From Linnemannia schmuckeri (lineage: Eukaryota > Mortierellomycota > Mortierellomycetes > Mortierellales > Mortierellaceae), in NCBI GenBank assembly GCA_029449235.1, contig JANATG010000002.1:4340001-4404000 (forward strand): DNA of 64,000 nt, read 5' to 3'. The notes under the pieces were generated by a model that was not told the origin of the DNA, did no database searches, and was given only the letters and a program-made list of their open reading frames with translations. Positions 20,966 to 32,651 of the stretch are shown in pieces. A program made the translations under genes and the position numbers. Position 1 is the first letter of the stretch. Every line of letters begins with the position of its first letter.

Positions 20966-22150
20966 TTTTGCTTCTGTGTGTTGTTTTTTTTTGTAGAGAG
21001 CGGTTGTTTTTGGTAGGTGTATGTGTGTATATATATGTGAGGAGAGTAAGAAGAGGTGGAAGTTTGTGGGAAGAGGGCTGTTGTGTGTGTGTGAGAGGAG
21101 AGTTTGCTGTATGGAAGAATGAGGGAGCGAGAGAGGGAGGAGTAAGAAGAGTAAGGGCAGTGTGTGTTTCGCAACTGCGAGTGAAGACTGACGTTAAGTC
21201 GACGTAGATGGGAATGAACAAAGTGAAGAAAAAAAAAAGAAAAGAAAAACAAAAAAAAAATGGCAGGGGACACGGCCTTCTTTTATACGGGAGTTTTTTT
21301 GGTGGCGCTGACAAAAAGAAATCTGCTGTGCCCGTGCCCAAATTTGGTCATGTGCCGCCTTCTTTTGTAATTCGCTTAGATGACCACACTTGAGGATTCA
21401 CTTTGCCTCTCACACTCTTCCTCGTTCTCTCCCTTGCATCCGTTAGATATCTTCTTTTGTCACTCAAGGAAGAGAATGAGATTTCCCATTGATTTGGTGC
21501 TTGGATGTGAAAACAAAATAAACTTTCGCCTTTTTTTCACATCCACACAAGTACACTCTATACCTTTAGCCCCTTCTCTCGCTTTCATTTTTTATTTCCA
21601 TCCCTTCTTTTTGCTTGTCTGTTTTTAACGCTAGCCAACCATGTTCAAACGACACACCCATCCACATGAAATTGCAGTATGAGCTTCATGGGAGAAGCCT
21701 GCAAAAAAAGTCAAGTGTCAAAAAACATGGCCAAAAGAGAAGCATCAACGCATTGATACTTGTTGATACATATTGAAAATTTCAGCGTGCTACCTGAAAA
21801 TAGATCGGGTAGGGAAAAAATGAGGTCAGGAGCACAGCAACATGCTACTTGCGCATACTTGGATTAAGTCTTTGCAGAAGATGCTATCCCCTTGAATCTT
21901 TTCCAAATTTGGCTTAAAGTGACCTACATGTAGTGAGCCAAGGAATACCTGCTTGGAGTGGTGTGTGCGCTGTGGTACCCCTCCTCTCTCTGCCTTCCTT
22001 TTAAGTTTCGTTTCGTCCTTTTGCTTCTACTATAGTCACTTTCATCGTATTTGTCATCTTGTTCCTTGATATTCATAAAAAAAAGGTTATCGAGGTTTTT
22101 ATTCATTCTTCATAATAGAGGTGTTGTTTTTGAAACAGCAAGACATGAAT
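20966..22150. other. Intergenic region, no supported gene
   Basis: Pyrimidine-rich leader of the Elf1 gene (minus strand), then AT-rich sequence with no homology-bearing ORF. In particular no TauD-type oxygenase exons are visible on the minus strand here, which matters for the next gene. Confidence 0.5.
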
Positions 22151-23170
22151 CTACCGAGTGAGAATCATCTCCCAGGGGTAAAAACTCTGATGCCCCGGCT
22201 GAGCCTTCAACCTCGCCTCTTCCTCTCCTATTTTTCCTTCATCTCCCTTCAAAACCTGCAACCCTCGGGACCAAGTCACTTCTAGCCCATGCTGGTACAC
22301 CTGGATCGATGATACAGATATATCCTTCGGCACCTGTTCCGTCAAATGTAACTTCTGGCGTGTTGAGATATGGACGCATTTTGGGCAGGGGCAGTTATCG
22401 CGGAGCCAGATGTTGTCGAAAGTGAGGGCGGGGTGTTGTGGGTGATGGAACTGGGAGTTTGAGGGTGGGGTGATAATGAGCGAGGTCGAGTCGCGAGTAA
22501 TTTGGACCATGGGTAGGGTTGGATCTTGATAATATGGTTCTTGCTCTGTTGAGGCGAAAGAAGAGAGATAGTCATCGTCGTTGTTATTGATAGTGACCTC
22601 GGTGGAAGGAGAGGAGGAAGAGGAGGAGGAGTACTCTTGGATGTAGGCAGGGCGGCTGGCTCGTGTGGCGAGGTCCCGTTGCTGCTGCAGGGACTGGATT
22701 TCGAGGTGAGCGGGGCAGAAGGTGAGCACCGAAGACGAAGCTGTGTGGACTAGGCGGATAGATGTGATAGTTGCAGTTGTTGCAGCCACCGCAGGCAGGA
22801 AAGACCGAAGAGCAGCAGAGACGGCGCTAGTGGTTCCTGTGGATGGGAGGGCAGTGTTTGTTGGCTGACGGTGCGACGTTGCCTAATCGTTATAGCGGAA
22901 AGACGAATTGACGTTTGTTATGTTAGCGGAGTATCGTTGGTATTCAGGGTAGTGTATGTGGTTGAGGATGAAGGGGTTGATTTGTTGGCTGAGTTTAGTG
23001 AAGAGAGGACAGGGGGGAGAAAAAAGGAAAAGATGGAGCTGTGGGACAGAGTCGACCATTTGGAGTGAACCGTGGGAACCTTCAAAGCTGAGATTTTTGT
23101 TTACCTTTGCTGTTGCCCGGAAGAGTCTAGGAGTGCCTTTTGAGAGTGGGGCGATAGTGTATTTGAGCAT
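22151..23170 (-). CDS. Solo GBBH-like N-terminal domain (DUF971) protein, probably mitochondrial
   Basis: Exon 1 is 23105-23170 (MLKYTIAPLSKGTPRLFRAT) and exon 2 is 22151-22882. They join in phase 0 to about 265 residues. The N-terminus is basic and hydroxylated with no acidic residues, like a mitochondrial presequence. Near residues 140-210 is the zinc-binding domain that precedes the catalytic domain of gamma-butyrobetaine and trimethyllysine dioxygenases: FDNIWLRDNCPCPKCVHIST then RQKLHL and GLEVTW. In those enzymes an Fe(II)/2-oxoglutarate TauD domain follows. Here the frame ends at TAG right after FYPWEMILTR, the usual inter-domain position. GTAGAT at that stop could be a donor, but no downstream catalytic exon is visible. 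It is either a genuine one-domain protein or a 3'-truncated dioxygenase gene. Confidence 0.7.
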
Positions 23171-23776
23171 CTTGTTGGATGTATCTGTAGGAGGAAGAGA
23201 GGAGGGTGTGTGGGTGTGTCTTGGAGTAGGCGAAGGAGGGAGAGGTTGATGATGGTGAAGTAGTGAAGAGTAAAAAGTGAAGAGAAGTGGAGTAGAGAAG
23301 GAGAAGGAAAAGAAAAGAGAGAAGAAAAGAAAAGAATGGAAAACAAACAGCAAAATACAAAAGGCGGCCAAAGGGGTCAAAGATACAAAGGGAGGAGGGC
23401 AAGGCTTCCCCTGACGACCGCAAGGGAAATCTCCCCACAGAAACAGGTCTGCGTAAGAGCAGCCAATCACAGCTCATCTCTCTCTATATGTGTTGCAGTA
23501 TCAATCTTGTTGCACTCATTCATTTGAGAGATATTTCCGACGACTTTTTGACTAACAGCAGCATTGTGTATTTAAGAACTATTGAGCTTTTGCCTCTCCG
23601 GTTTACTGTTGTAGCTTGTTGTTCACTCTGCCTTCTTCTCTTACCATTTCCACAAGGCATTAGTCCCAAGAAAAAGAGTGGGGTATCAGGGTGGAGTTTA
23701 TTTGTTTAAGAATCGTAATGGTACAAGGAGAGCAGGAAGAGTAATAGAAATGAATAATAAGTAGAATCAGGCAGAG

Positions 23777-24335
23777 TTAGACACCCTTGACAAGGACGAC
23801 GGTCAGGGTGTCGCCCGTAGGACCCCAGCTCAGACGCTGGTTGACAAAGATTCCAAACCATACAGAGAACACTACAAACATAACCACCGACAGTATTCCA
23901 GACAGTAGCATATCTATGTATGAAAAGTAAAAAGAGTAAGGTTGGGTGGCAAACTTGAGTTGATTGCTGCTGTGCCTTTTGTTGCTTCCTTTGTATGAAT
24001 GGATGAAAAGAATATCCATGCTTCAGAAGTTGATCGCTGTCTGTCCTTTGATAGCCCTCACTAGCCCGGTCGATTGGTTAGTTGGTCGTTTCGCCTTAGT
24101 CCTGGCGTGAAGTTGTATGCCACAACAAGCTCTCCTTTTTACTTCATCACACCAACGTAAGGTGGAACTTACAATGGCGCACTTGTGGACTGAGATCAGC
24201 ACGTTTCCTGACAGGCCAGACGTAGAGGACGTTATAGACCCAGAGCATAGGCAAGAGAGCAAAGCCGCCAAAGAACAGCTTCTTGGACGTTGCCAGGATC
24301 TCCTCCGGCTTCATCTTTTCAATCGGCTTTGCCAT
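23777..24335 (-). CDS. PEN2: Gamma-secretase subunit PEN-2
   Basis: Exons 24173-24335 and 23777-23913 join through a split codon to 99 residues, the standard PEN-2 length (about 101 in animals). The N-terminal half has the family pattern: a charged start, KKLFFGGFALLPMLWVYNVL as the first membrane segment, then a polar loop ending in QVRHYM. The second half is the other membrane span (LLSGILSVVMFVVFSVWFGI) and the short tail NQRLSWGPTGDTL. PEN-2 stabilises and activates the presenilin intramembrane aspartyl protease together with nicastrin and APH-1. The gene is head-to-head with the acidic protein gene starting at 24600. It is absent from yeasts. Confidence 0.85.
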
Positions 24336-24583
24336 TCCTGCTAAAGTTGTGTTGTTTGGTTTGGATGTGCTTTGATGGTGTTTTTGTTGTGGTTAAAGAA
24401 GTGGATAGAGTGGGACTGAAGAGAGAGCGATAGAGAGAGGAAGAGAAGTGAGCAAGGAGGGTTTGTGAATGGGATTGTTGTTGTTGTTCGGCTAAAGGTA
24501 AAAGAGAGGTGAGTTTGAGTGCGTCGAGATGGTTTAATGGTCCATTCCACCCTTCACATTGCACTTTCTCCCTTTCGCTGAGC

Positions 24584-24597
24584 CCAATGGTCACGTG
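24584..24597. promoter_or_regulatory. CCAAT and CACGTG motifs between divergent genes
   Basis: CCAAT (24584-24588) and TCACGTG (24591-24597) lie in the 264-bp region shared by PEN-2 and the gene starting at 24600. They match CCAAT-box and E-box cores. Their position directly before an ATG makes a regulatory role uncertain. Confidence 0.25.
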
Positions 24598-24599
24598 TA

Positions 24600-26059
24600 A
24601 TGAGTCTCCAGTCTTTTTTTCAAGCTTCGCCTGTTCCTGAACAAAAGCGATCTTTACCATTCAACAAACACAAAGAAGCAAGGAAGGAAGAAATGAACGC
24701 GCTGGTCAGCTATGCGAGCGATTCGGATTCGGACTCGAACGAAGGACTCACCACTACCATCGTCGAACAAAAGACAGTTCCTCCGAATACTGTGTCCACA
24801 CCACCACCAATAACAACTTCGTCAGCAACACCGTCTAAACACCAAACATCAGAAGACACCCCAGAAACTCGGACACCAGATCTCCAAGAAGAAGCCGATA
24901 CACAGCAAGACAGTCGGGAAGAACATCAGCGGCTACAGCCAGATGAAAATGATGACGAGGATGATTTCGTATCGGCAGCGTTGAAGGATCTCCAATCCTT
25001 TGCGGCCTCTGTCGACGACTCCACAGCCTCGGCTCAAGTTGATGATGCAATGGTTTCAGAGGCTGTACCAGTTGAGGATCCGTCTTTAAGTACTGCTACT
25101 GCTATCGCCGCTGTCTCTGGTGCTCAACCTTCACGAGATTCAGACCAGTTCGATACGACAGACATGGACGTTGATCAACCTGACACGGCTTCAAACATGA
25201 CAACAGCAACAGCTACGGTACCTCAATCAACAACACCCATCGACTTTACGGCAGAGCAACAAATTATATTCGACTCCTTCCTCCAAGAAATTAGTGCCAT
25301 CCCACTCCTCCCGTTACCTTCTACCGACCAACCGCCTCTACCCCCCAGGACATCATCTCATGACCCTTCCTCCGCATCCACTTCAAAATCAACGCCAGTT
25401 GACGACGACGGCCACTGGATCCAAGCACAAACCCCACAAACAATCTACAGCCGGATCCACCAACTCTCTACACTACCAAAGACAGAAAGATTCAACCCCA
25501 AGGAGGTCGAGAACCGGTTAATCGAATTTGCGATCCGGCTTTTGGATTGGGAGCAAGGCGGGCTTAAACATGTTTATTTCTTAGGCGAGGAACGGGCCTC
25601 CAGAGAACTGGAGTCTCGGAGGCGGAAAGAGGAGGAAGAGAAGAAAGTATCCGGAGAGAGCAGTGATGACGATGAGGAAGACGAAAGTGAGTCTGGCGCT
25701 GGAAGAGGAGGATCATTACCACGGTATGGTGGCGTGGTAGGCGAGATGATCGAGTTTATGTATGCCGTAGAGAAGATCGCTCCACCGGATGACCATTGGT
25801 CGGTCGTTTGGAGTCTAAAGGAGCTTAGCTATGGGTTTTGCCATCCCGCGACAGTAAGTGCCCTTCTCATCTTTGTTCGTTATCTTTTGAGCTAAATTTT
25901 TTCTCCAATATGTTGTTGCTAATTAATTTTTTGTGTTTGCTTTCACGAATTTTTTTGTAGGGAATGCAATCCGAGGAGTACCCTTCTACAGAATTACGGA
26001 ACCGTCTCAACCCGCCATCATCTTCTTCAGAAACAAAAACCCCGATTACCGACAGTTAA
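24600..26059 (+). CDS. Acidic Ser/Thr-rich nuclear protein, tentatively FNBP4-like
   Basis: Exons 24600-25853 and 25961-26059 join in phase 0 to about 450 residues. A downstream ATG at 24693 is an alternative start. Near it is LVSYASDSDSDSNEG, a short acidic-serine motif seen at the start of several spliceosome-associated proteins. The middle is disordered (S/T/P/D/E). Near residues 285-345 a predicted helical segment reads VENRLIEFAIRLLDWEQGG with a charged continuation; its spacing and RxxDWxxG pattern resemble the helical segment preceding a WW domain in animal FNBP4. No WW domain is visible. The C-terminal region has YGGVVGEMIEFMYAVEKI and HWSVVWSLKELSYGF. The FNBP4 link is a guess from memory; otherwise an unknown protein. 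Confidence 0.6.
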
Positions 26060-26264
26060 ATAAAAGCATCAAGTTTTGCCCAGGAGAATCAGAGTGATGA
26101 GTTTATTCCAAATATCGCGTGATACTACAGGAAAAAGAGGAAAATGTGCAATGCAATGTGTATGTTGGTGGTGGGTATGAACCCTATGACAATGTAGTAA
26201 AAGAATGCGAGTTGAAAGCAAAGGGGACAAAGGCAAAAGAAAATGAAGGGCTGGGAGTGTGGGC

Positions 26265-28238
26265 TTAAGAGTTAAAGACGGCATCCATTGCCTGGCGTTG
26301 CCGCTCTTCTTCCTCACGCAGTCGTCGTTCTTCCTGACGTTGTGCCTCTCGAGCATCTATTGAGAGGAGTTATCATAGGCAGAGAGATGGGATCAGTGCA
26401 TGATAAATCATTATGGTGAGAGACATATTTGAATACATGAAATTTGTAAAAGTACCTTTGGCAGCTTGGATCTGGGCTTTCTCTTCGGCAATCTGCTCAG
26501 GCGTCCGTCTAACTCTCAAACCCAATGCACCCTGGACAAGTCGTCGCGCAACAGAATCAGTCTTGGCTGGCCGAACGCCATTATATGCACCGCTTGACGG
26601 TTTTCCTGCATTCCGAATACTGTCTTTATCAGGGCCATTGTATGGCTTAATCTTTGCAATCTGGTTCGTCAAATTGGAGATATATGCTTGTTTCGCTATT
26701 AACACAAAGAAGGGAGGAAACATTTTAGGGATGAGAAACGACATCAGCGTGCGTAATGATATAAAAAGGTTTAAAAAGAAGGGTGGTAACATACCGACGG
26801 CGGCAGATTCAAAGATAACTAGGGCTTTGGTCTCATCGACCCATTTGATCCTGAAGCCTCCTGATCGGTTCTCGTAGGCTCCAAACATGTCTGTCAAGTG
26901 TGCAGTCTTGATCGACGCTGAAAAGTCGTAGAGCTCCAAAATATACATGTCGTCGTTGGATACTAGTATTGGTAAAATTGAACAAGATCCAAGAAAGGAG
27001 GAATGTTAAAGGCGAATTAAGTAGACACTTGAGCTCAATGCTACGTTACGGAGAGCTAAAAATGGCAAGGAAAGCTTACCTTCAGACCAATTACCAATCT
27101 TGGACGGGATGGAGCTTGAGGAGGTAAGCAAATGCTCTGCTGGGTGCTTACGGGTATCTTTCGGCGCGGCAGGGATGCCATCATCATCCGAGTTCTGTAA
27201 GGCCAATTCCCATTCCTCGGGCTCGTCCGTACTTTCGGTGCCGTCGGGTGATCCAGATCGCGAGGCCGAGGCTGATGTCGACAAGTGGACGCGCTCAAAC
27301 TGCGCCGCAAGGTTCGATTCCTGATCCTCACCATCAGCAGTTCCTGGAGTTCCAGTTGTTGTAGTAGTCTCGGTCGGTTTGGGCACTTCTCTCCTCCAAG
27401 ATCCTTCATCGGATCGGTCCGGTCTCCTTGATGCTGCGGCATTAGAGTCCTGTGTCCGTCCAGATAATCGTGAATACGTTGATGTAGAAGATGACAGATT
27501 GTTGTTGTTGGTGGATCGAGTTGAAGTGTAGCTGCTTGATCGTGAAAAGACCGAATTGGGTCTGTTCTCATCATCGCTGTAACGTCTGAGGACGGTCGCA
27601 TCGAAATCACGTCCTCGTGGTGGATGCCGTGGTGCTGGTGGTGGCGTCTGTGCTATTAGAGATGGCTGTTGTGATGAAGGCGAGGAGGTTGATGCAGAGC
27701 CGTATCCACTCTTGTTGCTGTTGTTCCTGCTGGACCCATTTCCATTTGATCCATTGCCCCTGTAGTCCCGGTCCCGGCCTCCTCTGGTGCCACCGTTTCC
27801 GCTGTTTGACTTCGAAGCACCGGAGCTGCCGCCGTTTGTTCCAGGTCCCATGAACTTTCCTCGGCCACGACGTTGGACATCATTACTTGACGAATTGTTG
27901 CCTGACCTGGAGGACGAAGATGTATCCTCAAACCCATCATCCCGACCATAGTTACTACTGCTGCGAGTAGTCAAAGTATTCCGAGGAGCTGCTGGTCCGT
28001 TGACCTGTCGAAGTGATGAGGTAGTCGAGCTCTGTTGAGAGTCGGTTGATTCTGAAGGAGAAAGAGGATTGGAGGCATCGTCGTTGGCTCCCCGACGGTG
28101 ACGCGGGATGTAAACATCGACCTTTGGTAGACGCCTGCTTGCACCATCTCCACCTCCGTTGCTGTTGCTGTTTGTGTTGCTGTCGCCTCCGTTTCGTCCG
28201 CTGCTGCCGCCGCGGGGTTGGTTCTGTAGTGGGTCCAT
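26265..28238 (-). CDS. R3HCC1/R3HCC1L-like protein
   Basis: Exons 27080-28238, 26795-26962, 26456-26695 and 26265-26356 join in frame to 552 residues. The N-terminal 340 residues are G/S/N-rich and disordered with VDVYIPRHRRG near residue 40, a short motif found in nuclear RNA-associated proteins. The C-terminal third is the conserved RRM-like module and helical tail of animal R3HCC1L: YILELYDFSASIKTAHLTDM, GGFRIKWVDETKALVIFES, KIKPYN, then DSVARRLVQGALGLRVRR and a charged coiled coil (REAQRQEERRLREEERQRQ). In animals R3HCC1L has been linked to the exon-junction complex; the role in fungi is unknown. I see no R3H domain here. It converges with the preceding gene and diverges from the Tls1-like gene across a 305-bp gap. 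Confidence 0.75.
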
Positions 28239-28543
28239 TGTAGGGATTATTTGCAGATTGTGGTTTGACTCCTGTCCGTAATGTGTACGTGAGAAAGGAG
28301 GGACTGATGGAGTGTTCGTGAAGTAAAGGAGTATGTAAGCAAAAAAGGAAAACTAAGAAAGTGAAAAAAAGGTTCCTTTTCTTTGGTTCAAAAAATGAAA
28401 CAAAGCCACACTCTCCCCACTTCTCAAAAAAGGCTGTTTCTCCATCAGTTTGGTTCATTCTTCAGACACACCTCAACAAACACATTCAGCCAAGGAACAA
28501 CACATACAGGACAATCACAGGAACAGCAAAAGAGAACAACAAC

Positions 28544-30110
28544 ATGAGCACAAACATCAAGAAACGCAATTACCGCAAGAAGCGCGAGGACACTCCAGAG
28601 GACTCACCTGCTGCTGGCGGCACCTCGTCCGAGACAGGAGCAGCAGCAGTCGAGGGCACAACTGCCCAGGACGACGAACCAGAGGGACTCAGGTACGAAA
28701 GTTTACCGTATCCTCACTCAGCAGCGCTTTTTATAGGCGATCGCGAATAAGACACGAATCGTTTGACTAATTGTTGTCATCGTATGCTTCAATAATCTGG
28801 AAATACAAATAGCCTGGACGAGCTAATTGAACTTCGTAAGTTCCGCCAGCGTCCCGCAGGAATTGCAGCCGTTGATCTGCTGGTTGGAGACACTACAGGA
28901 AAGAAAAAGAAGAAGGACAAGATCGTCGCTGCCGATCCGTACAAGCTGCTGTCAGGAGGAGGACTCATCGATATGGATGAAGTCCGTCGCAACGAAGAAG
29001 GGTATGCGATCTTCTTTATGGTTGTCCGGAAGGAGGTAGTAATGTGACGTACCTGTCTGCTTGCAATGTTCTAACTTAAATTTCTCAAACATATAGTGAA
29101 TCGTCAACAAAGTCAGGAATGATGAACACGTTCACGAAACAGACGAACGCTCTGGATGTCGACAAGCATATGATGAAGTATATCGAGGACGAGATGAAGA
29201 AGCGACGAGGCGAGGCCGGAGATGGCGAGGATACGAATGAGCAGTCTGGAAACTATAACGGGGACACCGATATCCTGGATGAGCTCGGGATCAGGGTATG
29301 TCTTTGAGATCCTTGGATTCATGAGAGTCTTTTTTTTCTGTGCTGCTACAATGGGATATTTCATTTAGGCGTTTTTTGACTGACGCTATCATTATTAATG
29401 TTTTGATATTAGAAAACGGCACCAAGACCTGAGCAGGAAGGAAATGTTCAACTTTCTACAACCATGTTGACCGCCATCCCAGAAGTAGACCTTGGCATGG
29501 AGTACGTTCCAGAACGATTATATTCTGATCGGATCATTCTTTATTTTGCGAGAACAGCATGTAGCGCAAACTGATGTTAACTGATATATTGCGTTTTCAA
29601 CCATTCGTATCATCACCTCATTTTCATAGTGCAAGGCTGAGGAATATCGAGGAGACCGAGAAGGCAAAGCGCAAGCTGTTTGAGGAGCGGTCAACTACGA
29701 GTATCACTGCCAACGAAAGAGTAAGTATCATACTTTTCACTGCCAATCAACATAGCGCCTTCACTGGCCAATTCATACGTGGCGCACCTCTTGACATTTG
29801 AATCAATTAACAATTTTATTTTGCATTGTTCATCTTTTTACCATCATAGTTCTCACAACCAGCATACATCCCTTCCGACAGCGAACGCATTTCACACCAT
29901 CGCCAAAATAACCGCAACAACAACAATAATAGCAACAACAGCAATAACAGGAATAATAACTATAACAACAACCAGTCAGGAGGAGTACCCAACCATCGAT
30001 TCCAGAACTATGGCAACAACAATAACCATGGTAACAAGGGTGGTGTTGGACGTGGTATGGCGACGGATGATCTTGTGATGGAGCGTTTCAAGAAGCGTAC
30101 CAGGCGCTAA
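28544..30110 (+). CDS. TLS1: C9orf78/Tls1 family (Hep59) splicing-associated protein
   Basis: Six exons (28544-28692, 28813-29001, 29097-29295, 29413-29501, 29630-29720, 29850-30110) join to about 325 residues, close to human C9orf78 (289). Conserved blocks appear in family order: KKRNYRKKRED at the start; LRKFRQRPAGIAAVDLLVG; DPYKLLSGGGLIDMDEV; FTKQTNALDVDKHMMKYIED with EMKKRRG; TMLTAIPEVDLGMDARLRNI; and TDDLVMERFKKRTRR at the end. Fission yeast Tls1 acts in splicing of shelterin and other transcripts through the Brr2 helicase; human C9orf78 binds the same helicase. Odd here is a long Asn-rich insertion (about 25 Asn) before the conserved C-terminus. Start context AACATGAGC follows an A-rich leader. 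Confidence 0.85.
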
Positions 30111-30805
30111 TTAGCATCCTTTTCAGACTGAGGAAAGCGCGTACTTTTTTCCTATATTATTTGAAGGAGACAATTTTTCGTAATAAACAAAAAAAGCGGC
30201 TCGCATCTTCGCGGAACACAGACAGGTTCAAATATACACTGATACGCAAACACATATGCTAATATATGGGCATGGTAAACAAAAGCACAGAAAAGGAGGG
30301 GAGAGGGAAGAGGAGCGTGTGTGGTGGGTTGTGGTTGTACGCGTGGACACGTTTTTTTCATCGTGTGATTGCCATTCAGACACACAGAAATGCTTAAGTT
30401 CTTTAGAAACCCCGTGATTTCATACTTCTGTGCGCATGTGAGACCACCGACGTCTGTGAGCTGTCCTCATTTGTTCTCCTGAACGTGTCCCACTTACTTA
30501 TTTTTCACACAACAAACACACCAAGCCACAAGAGAACGGAACGTTCGTCGGGAATGACGAGTTGAGACGGAAATATGCACAGACAGACCAGGCACAAACG
30601 AACTATACACCCAGCAAAAAAAAGAGAACCATAACAAGCAAGAGGAGAAAAGGGAAGTGAGGGTATGATTTTTTCAATGCATTTATTATGTTGTCTTTCA
30701 TAATCATTTGTCTTTTTGTAATGTTCAAATCGACGTCTAAGTAGGAGCAGACAAGTGCGGGGGGTGTTGTTATTCTTGAAGGAGAAAAAGAAACACAAAG
30801 CGCGC
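30111..30805. other. Intergenic region between convergent genes
   Basis: AT-rich 3' flanks of the Tls1-like and ADP/ATP carrier genes. No ORF with coding character and no RNA gene is recognised. Confidence 0.5.
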
Positions 30806-32343
30806 TTATCCGGAACCGCCAGAGTAGGCCTTGCCGAAGAAGATGACCTGGAGCTGATCGTAACCAGACAAGACACCGGCACCAGCGATGGCACGGAGAA
30901 CGTTGGCACCAGCACCCTTGAAGAGAGACTTGTAACCCTCCTTGCTGACGATCTGCTTGAAGGCATCGAACGAGGAAGAGTACTTGACGGCCTCACCAGA
31001 GGTCATCATCATTCTTCTGCGGACGGTATCGACGGGGTAGGAGGCGAGACCAGCCAAGTTGGTAACACCGAATCCGAGAATGAAGGAGGCGAGGAAAGAT
31101 CCCTGGAGCTGAGAAGGCAACAAGGGCTTGACGGAATCGTAAAGACCGAAGTACAAACCACGGTAAATGATAATACCGAAAGCAGAGAGAGGGAAACCGC
31201 GGTAAAGACCGGCAATACCATCGGTGGCGATGGTCTTGCGGTAGACATCAATGAGACCGTTGAACTGGCGGGTACCACCGTTCTTGCCCTTGGCATCGTT
31301 GGCAAGACGGGTACGGGCGTAATCCAAAGAGTAGACGAAGAGGAGGGAGCAGGCACCAGCGGCACCACCGGAAGCAATGTTACCGGCGAACCACTTGGCG
31401 TAACCGTCACGCTCCTTCTTGAAGTTGAACATGGCCTTGAAGTAATCCTTGAAGGCGAAGTTCAAAGCCTGGGTGGGGAAGTAACGGATGACGTTGGCGG
31501 TGTTACCTCTCCAGAGGGGCTTGATACCCTCATCGGCAATGACACGCTTGAAGCAGTCAGTGATGCCCTTGTAGGGGTGAGAGAGACGGCCGGTCTTGAG
31601 CATCTCATCCTGGTTCTGGAGGAGAAGCTTGATACGCTCAATGGGGGCAGCAGCAGTCTTGGAGACGGCGGCGGAAACACCTCCCTATTCGATTATATTG
31701 AATAGATAAAGCAAACATACGTTAGCAAATGGAATCAACTGGTTAAAGAATGCTTGAGCAAAATAAGAAAAAACTAAAACCTAGCCAGATAAAAGTCAAG
31801 GGCGGGGTAGATGGAAGAGAAAAATGTAATCGGGAAGAACGAGAAGTGGGTGTCGTGAGGTCGGGTCGGGTGTTGTTGATCGAGATCACGAGGCCAGAGA
31901 AGAAAAAAGGATGAGGACGGAAAAGGGAAGGGTCGAGGAGGGGTAAAAAAAAAAAAAAAGCAGGGGCAGAGTCGCAGAAAAAGGGACACTGAAAACGAAC
32001 GAATAACGATAAGAAAGCTCTGCTGGCATACACCGAGTACACTAGCTCGCTTGCTTCCATCCGCCTCTCTCTGTGGCCGTCATCATCTTCCATCCGTCTG
32101 CCGAGTGTGCTGTTCGTCTGATCCGAGATCGACGACTGTGGTTGATCCTCGATCTCGTTGATCTAATTTTTTTTCTGCGTTGTCGTCGTTCGTTTGTTCT
32201 TCCCCTACGGTCACAATGATACCAACGCTGTAGAAGAGAAATAGAAAAAGGGAAGAAGTAGATATGGCAAAGAGTATCCCTACCATGAGGAAATCGGCGG
32301 CGAAAGCCTTGGCGTCCTTCTTAGGCTTGGTCTGGGTAGACAT
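30806..32343 (-). CDS. AAC: Mitochondrial ADP/ATP carrier
   Basis: Exon 1 (32284-32343, MSTQTKPKKDAKAFAADFLM) and exon 2 (30806-31684) join in phase 0 to 312 residues, the usual length. The signature of true adenine-nucleotide carriers, RRRMMM, is present (VDTVRRRMMMTSG). Three carrier repeats with PxD/ExxR/K motifs are visible: PIERIKLLLQNQ, SLDYARTRLAND and PVDTVRRRM. It exchanges cytosolic ADP for matrix ATP across the inner membrane. The single 599-bp intron right after codon 20 is long for this genome and may carry regulatory sequence. Strong codon bias gives an artefactual antisense ORF of 316 codons (30755-31705), a sign of high expression and not a gene. The gene diverges from the ICE1-like gene over 308 bp. 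Confidence 0.95.
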
Positions 32344-32651
32344 GGTTATGAGAGAGTAGGGAGGGGAAAGGGAGGGAACAAACGAAAACCAGCACTTCCG
32401 ACATTTTTATTCTCTCCCCTCCCTCCCGAGCACTCAAGTGGACGGTAACACTTACGATAGACAGGAACAAAATTTTGCATCCAAACAAGCCACATCTCCC
32501 CGTGTATCTCGAACGTCACACCTACTTTAACTAATTAAGGGGACAAATGCTGAATACTATCAGTCTTTTTTTTATTCTTGGCCACTCACAACCAAGCCAG
32601 ACACTACACTCAGACAAGCTTTACACAGGAAGAAGCTATAAGGACGCCACC

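Noticed and set aside
30755..31705. 316-codon plus-strand ORF
   Set aside because: It is antisense to the ADP/ATP carrier exon; strong codon bias of the real gene leaves the opposite strand open. Its composition (G/T/E/V) has no family resemblance.
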